Shown here piece by piece: positions 1 through 7,715 of a stretch of DNA of 64,000 bases (positions are counted from its first letter, which is position 1; the number at the start of each line of letters is the position of its first letter). Both the position numbers and the translations under genes were made by a program. The notes beneath the pieces are model-generated. The model worked only from the letters and a program-made list of their open reading frames with translations, did not search any database and was not told the DNA's origin. The DNA is from Imbroritus primus (GTDB lineage: Bacteria > Pseudomonadota > Gammaproteobacteria > Burkholderiales > Burkholderiaceae), in assembly GCF_964332355.1 (NCBI RefSeq), contig NZ_OZ201293.1, forward strand, positions 3,100,001 to 3,164,000. The letters are read 5' to 3'.

Positions 1-392
1 GCCTTGACGACGGCGTGCACGTTCGACGTCTGACCCATCTTCACGCGCGTGGAGACAAAGGCCTCGGTACCGGCAGGGATATTGAAGCTGGCAGCCAGCG
101 CATTGGGATTCTTGTCGACCAGAATGGCGATCTGCTCGGTGTTGGGCAGCGTGCTGGTGACCGCCACCGGCACCACAGCGCCGTTTTCGGCGATGTCGGG
201 CGCGGTAAAGGAAACACTGCCGCTCTTTTCCGGCGAGCCGGCGCCTAGCGCCTTGAGCGTATCGTTATAGCTCTTGCCTTCGAAAGCTGCCTTGTTCCAT
301 TCAGCGGCTTGCGCTTCACTGACCAGGCCGGTAGCGGCCAGCAGCGAGAACAGTGCGGTTGCGCGCAACACTTCGCGTCGATGCTGATTCAT
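1..392 (-). CDS. soxY: SoxY, sulfur carrier protein of thiosulfate oxidation (3' end beyond window)
   Basis: Reading the minus strand from the ATG at 392 gives an open frame to the window edge (about 130 residues, no stop). It opens with MNQHRREVLRATALF, a twin-arginine-like signal ending near AQA, then a SoxY-type immunoglobulin-like domain (EWNKAAFEGKSYNDTLKALG, later NTEQIAILVDKNPN). SoxY, as part of SoxYZ, carries the sulfur substrate as a thio-conjugate on the cysteine of a C-terminal GGCGG tail; that tail is off the window and cannot be checked. An AGAGGA ribosome site precedes the start. It is the last visible gene of the soxC-soxD-cytochrome-soxY run, so soxZ and soxAXB probably follow outside the window. 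Confidence 0.88.
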   Translation of the reverse strand, partial: MNQHRREVLRATALFSLLAATGLVSEAQAAEWNKAAFEGKSYNDTLKALGAGSPEKSGSVSFTAPDIAENGAVVPVAVTSTLPNTEQIAILVDKNPNALAASFNIPAGTEAFVSTRVKMGQTSNVHAVVK

Positions 393-461
393 GTCGATTC
401 CTCTGTACTGAAGGGTCATACCGCCGCGCAGCCCGTCGCTGCGCGGTCGTGCTTCTGCGTA

Positions 462-788
462 TTACTTGGCCGGGGCGCCTGCGAGCACCCAGTCGATCAC
501 GACCTTGGCATCGGCATCGCTCAGACCCGGGTTGGCGGGCATCGGCACCGGACCCCAGACACCCGAGCCACCGGCCTTGACCTTGGCGACCAGCGTGGCG
601 GCCGCACCCTTGTTGCCCTTGTACTTGGCCGCGACGTCCTGGTACGACGGACCCACGAGCTTCTTGTCAACGGCGTGGCAGCCCATGCAGGCGTTCTTCT
701 GGGCGATCTGCTGGGCCTTGGCCACGTCCACGGCGTGTGCCGACACACTGGCTGCAGTCATCAGCAGGGCAATCATCAAGCGTTTCAT
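462..788 (-). CDS. Periplasmic monohaem cytochrome c (c551/c552 type) of the sox cluster
   Basis: A 108-residue protein with an N-terminal signal peptide (cleavage after about SAHA, residue 19), one haem-binding motif CMGCH at residues 34-38 and a likely axial methionine in VPMPANPG. The size and the WGPVPMP segment are those of small soluble class I cytochromes c. Its place between soxD and soxY suggests it accepts electrons from the Sox reactions (SoxCD or SoxAX) and passes them to a terminal oxidase; that role is inference. GGAGTG precedes the start as ribosome site. It resembles the C-terminal haem domain of the SoxD upstream, so it may have arisen by duplication of that domain. Confidence 0.88.
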   Translation of the reverse strand: MKRLMIALLMTAASVSAHAVDVAKAQQIAQKNACMGCHAVDKKLVGPSYQDVAAKYKGNKGAAATLVAKVKAGGSGVWGPVPMPANPGLSDADAKVVIDWVLAGAPAK

Positions 789-854
789 TCTTTCACTCCA
801 TTTGTGAGGTTACGTGTCGGCCTTGTGCGATGCGTTTTTTATGCGGCCAGAACG

Positions 855-1913
855 TTATTTTGCCTGAATAATCCATTTCGCTATATTCGTCGCCTCGGCG
901 GCGCTCAGCTGGGCCTGTGGCGGCATGGGGATGCTGCCCCAGGTGCCCTGCCCGCCACTGCGGATTTTATCGGCCAGCTTGGCGGCAGCATCGGCCTGCC
1001 CGTGGTAGCGCTTGCCGACCTCGCGGAAGGCCGGGCCGACACCGGGTTTGTCCACGCCGTGGCAGGCCATGCAGTTGTTATTGTTGAGTACGGTCAGCAT
1101 CGGGTCCTGCTTGGGCGCCGGCGCAGCTGCGGCCAAGCGCTGCAGTTCGCCGGGCACGCCGCCGCGTACCGGCCCGAAGGTACGCATCTGCTCGGCCAGC
1201 ACGCCATGCGAGCCATCGGCATGATCCGGCAGTTCGGAGGTGATCTTGCCGCTCGGGCAGTCGCGCATGCAGGCCGTGGCGCGCACGTCCGGTTTTTCCC
1301 CAACGCGCCACATGCCGTGCTTGGTGGTCATGCCATTGCGGTTGGGCATCTGCGCCTGGACCTGGGCGATGTTGGCATCCGACAGCGTGAAGTCGGCCGG
1401 AACGATATCGCCAAGGTTCAGCAGATAGGCCGTCACAGCATAGACGTCGTCGGCGGACAGCGACTTGGGCGCCGTCCACGGCATGGCACGGTGGATGTAA
1501 TCCCATAGCGTGGAAATCGTGCTGACCTTCATCAGCGTGGTGCGGTATGGCTGATCGTGGCCGCGCAGCGCGGCGACATGGCCGCTCTGCATGTCAGCCT
1601 TGGTGGTGCCGCCGACCAGCGGCGTGAACACTTCGTTCGACTCGCCGAAATCGCCGTGGCAAGACGCGCACTGCGCATCCCAAATCTTGCGGCCGGCCGC
1701 GACCGTGCCCGATCCCTTGGGCAGACCTTTGAAATCGGGACGCACGTCGATATCCCATGCCTTCACTTCCGCGGCCGTGGCGGTGCGGCCCAGCTGGGCG
1801 CGCGCGTTCTTGGCTGGCTCGGCGGCGGCAGGCACAGCCAGGAGGCTGGCGGCCAACCCGCACGCGGCGAGAGACGTTGTGCTGCGCATCACGGCATTAA
1901 CCCAGTTGAACAT
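855..1913 (-). CDS. soxD: SoxD, dihaem cytochrome c subunit of sulfane dehydrogenase SoxCD
   Basis: A 352-residue exported protein with signal peptide (residues 1-31) and two haem c motifs, CASCH (82-86) and CMACH (281-285), which fits the dihaem SoxD family in both size and layout. Together with the molybdenum subunit SoxC it oxidises the SoxY-bound sulfane sulfur, giving six electrons per turnover, and so lets thiosulfate go fully to sulfate without sulfur globules. The ATG lies within the end of soxC (17-nt overlap), so the two subunits are probably translationally coupled. The second haem domain (GVGPAFREVGKRYHG...WGSIPMPPQ) closely resembles the neighbouring small cytochrome. Confidence 0.93.
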   Translation of the reverse strand: MFNWVNAVMRSTTSLAACGLAASLLAVPAAAEPAKNARAQLGRTATAAEVKAWDIDVRPDFKGLPKGSGTVAAGRKIWDAQCASCHGDFGESNEVFTPLVGGTTKADMQSGHVAALRGHDQPYRTTLMKVSTISTLWDYIHRAMPWTAPKSLSADDVYAVTAYLLNLGDIVPADFTLSDANIAQVQAQMPNRNGMTTKHGMWRVGEKPDVRATACMRDCPSGKITSELPDHADGSHGVLAEQMRTFGPVRGGVPGELQRLAAAAPAPKQDPMLTVLNNNNCMACHGVDKPGVGPAFREVGKRYHGQADAAAKLADKIRSGGQGTWGSIPMPPQAQLSAAEATNIAKWIIQAK

Positions 1914-3264
1914 TGTCCACCTCCCCGCTGGGTGCTACGCGCCACGATTGGATAGCATTGTTGTGATAGATCGAACGCGTGCCGCGTATCGCACGCAGTT
2001 CGTTGGTACGCGGCTGCACATAACCGGTTTCGTCGATGGCGCGGCTTTGCAGGATGGCCGGACTGCCGTCCCAGACCCAGTCGAGATTGAAGCGCGTCAG
2101 GCATTTCGACAGCACCGGCCCTTCGAGCCGTGCGGTGCGCCAGCTGCGGCCACCGTCGACGCTGACGTCGACGCGCTTGACCTTGCCACGACCCGACCAG
2201 GCGAGCCCGCTGATGTTGTAGAAGCCCTTGCCGATCAACGTCTGGCCGCCGGACGGGGTGGTGATCACCGACTTGCATTCCTGGATCGAGGTGTACTGGC
2301 GATGCATGCCGTCGGGCATCATGTCCACGTAGTGCACCGTTTCGTCCTTGGTGTTCCACGGCTGGTCGCCGACTTCGAGGCGGCGCAGCCACTTGACCCA
2401 CGACACGCCCTGCACGCCGGGTACCACGAGGCGCAGCGGATAGCCGTTCTCGGGACGCAGCATTTCACCGTTCATGGCCCAGGCGACGATGATCTCGTCG
2501 GCCATCTCGAGCGGAATGGTGCGCGTCATCGACGAACCGTCGCCACCCTCGGCGAGCAGGTACTTGCCGCGCTTGAGATCGGCGCCGCAATCTTCGAGCA
2601 GCACCGACAGCGGCACACCCGTGAATTCGCAGCACGACAGCATGCCGTGCGTGTACTGCACCGTTGGCACGGCGACGTTGCCCCATTCCATGCCGGTGTT
2701 GGCGCCGCACTCGATGAAGTGCATGCGTGACACCGACGGCAGGCGCATCAGGTCGTCCATGGTGTAGACGCGCGGCGCGCGCATCAGGCCATTGAGCATG
2801 AGGCGATGCTGGGCGGGATCGATATCGTGCCAGCCCTGGTGATGGCGTTCGAAGTGCAGGCCGTTCGGCGTGATGATGCCGAACAGACCTTGCAACGGCG
2901 TGAAGGCGACCGACGACGCAGCGACGCGGGTCAGGCCCGGCGACTGGCGGCGCTGCAGATTCTTTTCGTGCTCGGACGGCAAGCCGTACGGGCGCGCTGC
3001 CACGGGCTGGCCCAGCGAGGTGGCCCAGGGGCGCGGCTTGAGGATCATCTCATCACCCTCGGACTGCGCGAAAGCCAGGGGCGCGGTAGCGGCAGCGGCT
3101 GTCGTTGCAACCGCGCCGGCAAAGCTGCGGCGCAGAAAGCTGCGGCGCTTGGCATCGAGGCCGTGCCGCTCGATATCCTGCTGCAAGGTGAGGTCGACGA
3201 AGTTCTCCGGGGCGCGCAATATGCGGCCGGAACCCTCGCGCTTCGAATGATCGCGATCGGACAC
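1897..3264 (-). CDS. soxC: SoxC, molybdenum cofactor subunit of sulfane dehydrogenase
   Basis: A 455-residue member of the sulfite oxidase family. It has a twin-arginine signal (SFLRRSFAGAVATTAAAA, preceded by RR) as expected for a folded molybdopterin protein sent to the periplasm, and the molybdenum-ligand cysteine in FIECGANTGMEWG (C186). A C-terminal dimerisation domain (VDVSVDGGRSW...) follows. Translation starts at a GTG at 3264 with a GCAGGAG ribosome site just upstream. It overlaps soxD by 17 nt. The soxCD pair tells us this organism uses the complete Sox pathway. It lies 42 nt downstream of soxR, so the regulator and the structural genes probably share a transcript. Confidence 0.94.
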   Translation of the reverse strand: MSDRDHSKREGSGRILRAPENFVDLTLQQDIERHGLDAKRRSFLRRSFAGAVATTAAAATAPLAFAQSEGDEMILKPRPWATSLGQPVAARPYGLPSEHEKNLQRRQSPGLTRVAASSVAFTPLQGLFGIITPNGLHFERHHQGWHDIDPAQHRLMLNGLMRAPRVYTMDDLMRLPSVSRMHFIECGANTGMEWGNVAVPTVQYTHGMLSCCEFTGVPLSVLLEDCGADLKRGKYLLAEGGDGSSMTRTIPLEMADEIIVAWAMNGEMLRPENGYPLRLVVPGVQGVSWVKWLRRLEVGDQPWNTKDETVHYVDMMPDGMHRQYTSIQECKSVITTPSGGQTLIGKGFYNISGLAWSGRGKVKRVDVSVDGGRSWRTARLEGPVLSKCLTRFNLDWVWDGSPAILQSRAIDETGYVQPRTNELRAIRGTRSIYHNNAIQSWRVAPSGEVDNVQLG

Positions 3265-3306
3265 GCTGGTCTCCTGCCTGAATCTTGTTATGTCAGCGAC
3301 ATCTGC

Positions 3307-3672
3307 TTATGTCTGTGACGGGCTGCTGCGGGGCATGAAATGATCGACGGCGTGAGTCGGCAAGGTGGTCTCTTCCATCTGCCCGGCCACCTGCACGCAC
3401 ACCGTGCGGCACAGTTCCACCACGCTGGCATCGGCGATCGCGTAGATCACCAGGTTGCCGTCCTTGCGGCGCGACAGCACGCCATTGCGGTACATGGCGT
3501 TCAGGTGGCGCGACACGTTGGCCTGCGAGGTCTGCACGGTTTCGACAATGGCATTCACCGGCTTCTCGCCATCGCACAGGGTGTGCAGAATCTTCAGGCG
3601 CGTAGGCTCGGCCAGCAGGCTGAAATAGCCCGATACCTTTTCGAATACCCGATCAAGTTCTTCCATGGTCAT
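3307..3672 (-). CDS. soxR: ArsR-family repressor of the sox genes (SoxR/SqrR-like)
   Basis: A winged helix-turn-helix protein of 121 residues (or 119 from the ATG at 3666). The recognition helix region reads VQTSQANVSRHLNAMYRNG and the wing RRKDGNLVIYAI. Three cysteines, C33, C88 and C92, are placed like the pair that senses persulfides in SoxR/SqrR/BigR proteins, so reactive-sulfur sensing is likely but inferred. A longer frame to 3762 exists, but it would run through the palindromic operator at 3683-3706, so I prefer the internal start. It heads the soxR-C-D-cytochrome-Y run and probably represses its own operon. Confidence 0.85.
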   Translation of the reverse strand: MTMEELDRVFEKVSGYFSLLAEPTRLKILHTLCDGEKPVNAIVETVQTSQANVSRHLNAMYRNGVLSRRKDGNLVIYAIADASVVELCRTVCVQVAGQMEETTLPTHAVDHFMPRSSPSQT

Positions 3673-3682
3673 AACTCTATAT

Positions 3683-3706
3683 CTATATGCGTCTATGCGC
3701 ATATAG
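3683..3706. promoter_or_regulatory. Perfect palindrome, probable SoxR operator
   Basis: Perfect 9-bp inverted arms CTATATGCG (3683-3691) and CGCATATAG (3698-3706) separated by 6 bp, ending 10 nt before the soxR start. AT-rich palindromes of this size next to an ArsR-type gene are the usual binding sites of the family. Confidence 0.65.
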
Positions 3707-3790
3707 TGTTTACCCTTGTGCAAGCCATTCCGCAACCGGCGGTAGCACCGGGGCCGGTGCACCGCTTGCCGTCACGAATAGGTGCCAACG

Positions 3791-3822
3791 AAAAACGCCA
3801 CAGCGGGCGGACCGCTGTGGCG
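3791..3822 (-). terminator. Intrinsic terminator of the soxE-soxF unit
   Basis: A perfect 11-bp stem (CGCCACAGCGG 3796-3806 with CCGCTGTGGCG 3812-3822), 5-nt loop, followed on the minus strand by five U residues (A run at 3791-3795). It lies 57 nt past the soxF stop and separates soxEF from soxR. Confidence 0.85.
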
Positions 3823-3878
3823 CAAAGACTGCCAACGGGCGCGGTGCAGGTCCTGCACGCCGTGCCGTTGCGAGTCGC

Positions 3879-5156
3879 TTAGGCCAGCGCGTCGGCCCAG
3901 ATGGTATTGGCCCAGCTCTGCGCGTAGGTGCCTTCGAGCGTGTTCGGCGCGGGCGACAGGCCGCCGGAGCCATCCACGGTCACCATGGTCTTCTTCTCCG
4001 CGTCGTAGCGATGCACGCTGGCGACGTGCACCACCTCCTTGTCGGAAGTGAAGCTGTAGCAGGTGTTGTTGTAGAGCGGATGCGCATCGACCGGACGGCC
4101 GGACAGCAGCGAGACGACCGCCGCTGCCGCCACCTTGCCGTGCTGGTTGGCCATGTGACCCGACTTGGGCATGCCCGGTGCGATCTGGATGGCATCGCCC
4201 AGCACATGGATGTTCGGCACGGCCTTCGATTCGAATGTCAGGAAGTCGACCTCGCACCAGCGCTTGTTGGCGGTGGCCAGGCCGGTCTTGACGGCGATGC
4301 TGCCGGCGCTCTGCGGCGGAATGAGGTTGAGCACGTCGGCTTTCACATCGTCCTGCACTTCGAACTTCAGCGTCTGCGTGGCGACATCGACGTCCACCGC
4401 CTTGTGCTGGTTGCGGTATTCGACCATGCCGCCGTACTGTTCGGCCCATACCTTCTTGAACAGCGCGCCCTTGGAAGTGACATCCGGATTGCCGTCGAGG
4501 ATCAGTACCTTGCTCTTCGGCTTGGCCTGCTTGAGGTAGAAGGCGATCTGGCAAGCGCGTTCGTACGGTCCGGGCGGGCAGCGATACGGTGCAACCGGGA
4601 TGCTGATCGCGACGGTACCGCCATCGCGCATGGCTTCGAGCTGGCGGCGCAGGGCCACGGTCTGCGGGCCGGCTTTCCAGGCGTGCAGGATGCGGTCACC
4701 CGCGCCCGGCTGCTTGAGTCCCGGGATTTCGTCGAGCAGGAAGTCGACGCCCGGCGACAGGATCAGGCGGTCGTATGGCAGCACGGTGCCGTTGCCCAAT
4801 GTCACCGTGCGTTTCTGCGGATCGATGGCGGTGGCGATATCGCGCACCAGCTTCACGCCGTGGCGCTTGACGAGGTTGTCGTATGGCACCGTCAGGTCTT
4901 CGATACGCCGGCTGCCGCCGAGGACGAGATTGGACAGCGGGCAGGAAATGAAATTGGCGTTCGGCTCGACCAGCGTGACGTCGATGGTGTTGTTGCTCCA
5001 GGTGCGCACGTACTTGGCAGCCGTCGCGCCCCCGAAGCCGCCGCCGATGACGACGACCTTGGCGCCCGAAGCGCTGCCGCCTGCGGTGGCGCATCCGGCC
5101 AGCGAGCCGGCCACGGCGGAGGCGCCCAGCGCGCCGATGAATTCACGTCGTTGCAT
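3879..5156 (-). CDS. soxF: SoxF/FccB, flavoprotein subunit of sulfide dehydrogenase (flavocytochrome c)
   Basis: A 425-residue FAD protein. After the signal (QRREFIGALGASAVAG, twin-arginine type) comes the FAD fold (VVVIGGGFGGATAAKYV). The cysteine in ISCPLSN (C72) matches the residue that binds FAD covalently in flavocytochrome c, and C193 (RCPPGPYERA) with C366 (NTCYSF) match the redox-active disulfide, so the protein looks catalytically complete. It oxidises sulfide and hands electrons to the cytochrome subunit encoded just upstream. The start at 5156 is chosen over 5204 because it has a strong AAGGGGG ribosome site and a proper signal. The gap to soxE is 10 nt. Confidence 0.9.
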   Translation of the reverse strand: MQRREFIGALGASAVAGSLAGCATAGGSASGAKVVVIGGGFGGATAAKYVRTWSNNTIDVTLVEPNANFISCPLSNLVLGGSRRIEDLTVPYDNLVKRHGVKLVRDIATAIDPQKRTVTLGNGTVLPYDRLILSPGVDFLLDEIPGLKQPGAGDRILHAWKAGPQTVALRRQLEAMRDGGTVAISIPVAPYRCPPGPYERACQIAFYLKQAKPKSKVLILDGNPDVTSKGALFKKVWAEQYGGMVEYRNQHKAVDVDVATQTLKFEVQDDVKADVLNLIPPQSAGSIAVKTGLATANKRWCEVDFLTFESKAVPNIHVLGDAIQIAPGMPKSGHMANQHGKVAAAAVVSLLSGRPVDAHPLYNNTCYSFTSDKEVVHVASVHRYDAEKKTMVTVDGSGGLSPAPNTLEGTYAQSWANTIWADALA

Positions 5157-5166
5157 GGCAGCCCCC

Positions 5167-5526
5167 TTATTTGACTGCCGCGAAGTACGCGGACAGGTGT
5201 GCAATCTGTTCGTCGGTATAGCCCTTGGCGATCTGGTGCATGATCGTCACGTTCTGCGCACCAGCCACTTTGAAGGCCTTCATGCGTGCCGTGAGATCAG
5301 CCGCCGGACGGCCAGCCAGACCGGGCACCGGCGAACCGGGCAGCGCACGGCCTTCAGTACCATGGCAGCTGGCGCAGGCAGCCGCCCAGGAGCGCACCTG
5401 CTGCGGGCTGACGGTACCGGACGTGGATTGAGCGTGGGCGAGGCCGGTGAAAGAGGCCAGCGCCAGGGCGACCGGCACACAGGCGCGGCGCAAGAGGGGA
5501 CCAGGTTTCGTCACTTCGTTCTCCAT
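5167..5526 (-). CDS. soxE: SoxE/FccA-type cytochrome c subunit of sulfide dehydrogenase
   Basis: A 119-residue exported cytochrome with signal peptide to about residue 32 (LAHAQS) and one haem motif CASCH at 51-55. The segment LPGSPVPGLAGRPAADLTARMKAFK is typical of the c4/c553-like subunits paired with flavoprotein sulfide dehydrogenases. It is monohaem, whereas some FccA proteins are dihaem. Ten nucleotides separate it from soxF, with which it forms a two-gene unit closed by the terminator at 3791-3822. The name soxE is given by context; electron acceptance from SoxF is inferred. Confidence 0.82.
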   Translation of the reverse strand: MENEVTKPGPLLRRACVPVALALASFTGLAHAQSTSGTVSPQQVRSWAAACASCHGTEGRALPGSPVPGLAGRPAADLTARMKAFKVAGAQNVTIMHQIAKGYTDEQIAHLSAYFAAVK

Positions 5527-5739
5527 ATTATGGCGCGATCAAAATGAAGCGAAGCGGTTCCGGCCCGGTGCACCGTGCCGACACGACATGGCGCGCCAAG
5601 ATACCGCGCAGGCCATGCAACGACGCCAGGATCATTTCGATCGCGCACTTCTAGTGCGACGGATCGCGTTTCCGCAGGCGCAAGGTAACACGGAGAACGA
5701 TATCTTGTGGAGCGTTCTGCGCATGACCTTATTCGTCCG

Positions 5740-5752
5740 GCGTCTATGACGC
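5740..5752. repeat. Small palindrome upstream of soxE
   Basis: GCGTC-TAT-GACGC. The core GCGTCTATG also occurs in the palindrome before soxR (3690-3697 region reads GCGTCTATGCGC). A second short palindrome, CGCACT-TCT-AGTGCG, is at 5644-5658. The 262-nt stretch between soxE and the next gene holds no reading frame I would call; these palindromes are the only structure I see. Confidence 0.3.
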
Positions 5753-5788
5753 ACGAACGAACAGGTCAAGCATAAGTAGTGCGGAGGA

Positions 5789-6538
5789 TCAGGGCAAGGC
5801 GACCGGCGTGACCTGCACGCCGGTATCGGCGGGCGCGGCAGGCGTGGCTGACGACGGTGCGGTGGTCGCCGGCGCGACGGGAGCTGCCGCCGGCTGGCCC
5901 GATTGCTGGGCGCTGCTCATGCGGTCGAGCTGCTCCTTTTCGGCCTCGCTCACGTAGTCGAATGCCTTCACGACCTTGCTCACGCCACTGACGGTGCGGG
6001 CCACATTGGTGGCGCGCTCGCCTTCAGGTTCGGTGACCACGCCGAGCAGGTACACAGTATTGCCTTCCGTGGTGACCTTGATGGAGTTCGACGGCACACC
6101 GGTCTCGGCGATCAGCGACGACTTGACCTTGGTGGTAATGAATGCATCCTCGCTGCGCGCCGCCAGCGATGGCGACGAGGCGACTCGGATGTCATTGATC
6201 ACTTCACGCACGTTCTCGCGGCCCTTCGCATACGTCTCGATCTGCTGGCGTAGCGCTTCGTTGCGTGCCTCGCCCGTCAGCAGGACCTTGCGGTTGTAAA
6301 CGGTGGCCGCCACGCGGGCCTGACCGTTGTACTGCGACGCGAACGTGGCTTCCAGCTCCATCTGCAAACCACGATCGATGGCCTGCGTGGCCGTGCTGCG
6401 CCGGTCGGTGGCCGACAGGACGCCGCCCGCCACGGCACCTGCCATGATCGGGAAACAGGCGGTGAGCTGGGTGGTGGCCAGCAACATGGCGGTGGCCGTC
6501 ATCACTGGCCCGAGAGACATGCGCAGGGATTTCTTCAT
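5789..6538 (-). CDS. BON-domain outer-membrane lipoprotein (DolP/YraP-like)
   Basis: 249 residues from the ATG at 6538. A lipoprotein signal ends in LTAC, followed by two BON domains (roughly residues 45-110, KVLLTGEARNEALRQQIE, and 125-190, NTVYLLGVVTEPEGERATNVA) and a Pro/Ala-rich tail. This is the arrangement of DolP (YraP), which supports outer-membrane integrity at the division site. The gene order dolP-gmhA/diaA-yraN next to rsmI is the same as in enterobacteria, which backs the identification. A longer frame to 6682 exists but lacks a signal at its start. The A/P-rich C-terminal extension of about 45 residues is longer than in the E. coli protein. Confidence 0.85.
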   Translation of the reverse strand: MKKSLRMSLGPVMTATAMLLATTQLTACFPIMAGAVAGGVLSATDRRSTATQAIDRGLQMELEATFASQYNGQARVAATVYNRKVLLTGEARNEALRQQIETYAKGRENVREVINDIRVASSPSLAARSEDAFITTKVKSSLIAETGVPSNSIKVTTEGNTVYLLGVVTEPEGERATNVARTVSGVSKVVKAFDYVSEAEKEQLDRMSSAQQSGQPAAAPVAPATTAPSSATPAAPADTGVQVTPVALP

Positions 6539-6582
6539 GGCGTCCTTCTGAAAAGTGGATCTAGGGCGTGTCGGGCAGCCGG

Positions 6583-7170
6583 TCATTCGCCGAGCAGCGC
6601 GACATCGATGCCGTCGCACAAACAATGCAGCGTCAGCAGGTGGACTTCCTGGATGCGGGCCGTGCGCTGGCTCGGCACGCACAGGTTGATATCGCCTTCG
6701 CGCAGCAGGCCGGCGATCTTGCCGCCATCGCGGCCGGTCATGGCGATCACGCGCATCTCGCGCTCATGCGCGGCTTCGATCGCGGCAATCACGTTGGCCG
6801 AGTTGCCCGAGGTGGAGATGGCCAGCAGCACATCGCCAGGCTGGCCGAGTGCATGGACCTGTTTGGCGAACACGACATTGAAATCGTAGTCGTTGCCGAT
6901 GGCCGTGAGGATCGAGCTGTCCGTCGTCAGGGCGACGGCCGGCAAACCGGGACGCTCGCGTTCGAAACGTCCCACCAGTTCCGCCGCGAAGTGCTGCGCG
7001 TCGGCGGCCGAACCGCCATTGCCGCAGGCCAGCGCCTTGCCGCCGCTGGTGAGCGCGGCCACCAGCAGGTCGATGGCTTCGGCGATGGCCGGCGCGAGGG
7101 TTTCTGCGGCGCGCAGTTTGGTCTCCGCGCTGTCGCGGAAATGTTGCTCGATACGTGCGGTTGTCGACAT
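6583..7170 (-). CDS. SIS-domain protein, phosphoheptose isomerase GmhA / DiaA family
   Basis: 195 residues, one SIS (sugar isomerase) domain with CGNGGSAADAQHFAAELVGRF and the LAISTSGNSANVI loop. GmhA makes D-glycero-heptose 7-phosphate for lipopolysaccharide core; the near-identical DiaA helps DnaA start replication. Sequence alone does not separate them. Position between yraN and a dolP-like gene is that of diaA in E. coli, while many betaproteobacteria have a single protein of this class annotated as GmhA. The ATG at 7170 gives the normal family length; the longer frame to 7344 adds a non-conserved leader that overlaps yraN. Confidence 0.85.
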   Translation of the reverse strand: MSTTARIEQHFRDSAETKLRAAETLAPAIAEAIDLLVAALTSGGKALACGNGGSAADAQHFAAELVGRFERERPGLPAVALTTDSSILTAIGNDYDFNVVFAKQVHALGQPGDVLLAISTSGNSANVIAAIEAAHEREMRVIAMTGRDGGKIAGLLREGDINLCVPSQRTARIQEVHLLTLHCLCDGIDVALLGE

Positions 7171-7340
7171 GAAACAGATCAGCCCAGGTGAATCATCTTG
7201 AAATCGGCCCAGCTCTTTCGCATGGACATCGGCAGGCGGGCAGTGTTCCTGCCCATCGGCTCCGGAACGTGCGAGGTGGGCGCATCGCCCGGATCGCGCT
7301 CCGATCGTCTTGCATGCAGAGATGGCAGCGCCATTATCGC

Positions 7341-7706
7341 TCAAGCCAGCCCGAAGGCATCAGGCAACCATTCGATCTGGCCGGCGTCGATTGCCACCAC
7401 ATCGAAACGGCATGGCGGCAGGCTCTGCAGGCGGGCCAGATAGTGGTGGGCGGCGCGGATCAGGCGCTGCTGCTTGCGGACGCCCACACTGGCCGCCGCA
7501 CCGCCGAAATCGGTGCGGTTGCGCACACGTACCTCGACGAATACGGTCTCGCCGCGCGGTGTTGCCATGATCAGGTCAATCTCGCCGCCTTTGCAGCGAT
7601 AATTGCGGGTAATCAGCCGCAAACCCTGCGCGCGCAGATGCGCCAGCGCCCGGTTTTCGCCATCGCTGCCCGCGGCGCGGGCCCGTAAACGTTCGAACAG
7701 TGTCAT
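7341..7706 (-). CDS. yraN: YraN/UPF0102 family putative endonuclease-like protein
   Basis: 121 residues with the family pattern: GENRALAHLRAQGLRLITRNYRCKGGEIDLI, then ETVFVEVRVRN, which has the E-D-ExK-like arrangement of Holliday-junction/restriction endonuclease folds. Cellular role is not established for the family. The frame stays open far upstream, but that part is antisense to rsmI and is not real coding; the ATG at 7706 gives the standard length. Its start lies only 9 nt from the divergent rsmI start. Confidence 0.88.
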   Translation of the reverse strand: MTLFERLRARAAGSDGENRALAHLRAQGLRLITRNYRCKGGEIDLIMATPRGETVFVEVRVRNRTDFGGAAASVGVRKQQRLIRAAHHYLARLQSLPPCRFDVVAIDAGQIEWLPDAFGLA

Positions 7707-7715
7707 CGCCTTCCC

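Noticed and set aside
309..2730. Long plus-strand frames across the sox genes
   Set aside because: They are antisense to soxD/soxC, lack domain patterns, and arise from the high GC content; the minus-strand genes have haem, molybdenum and signal motifs.
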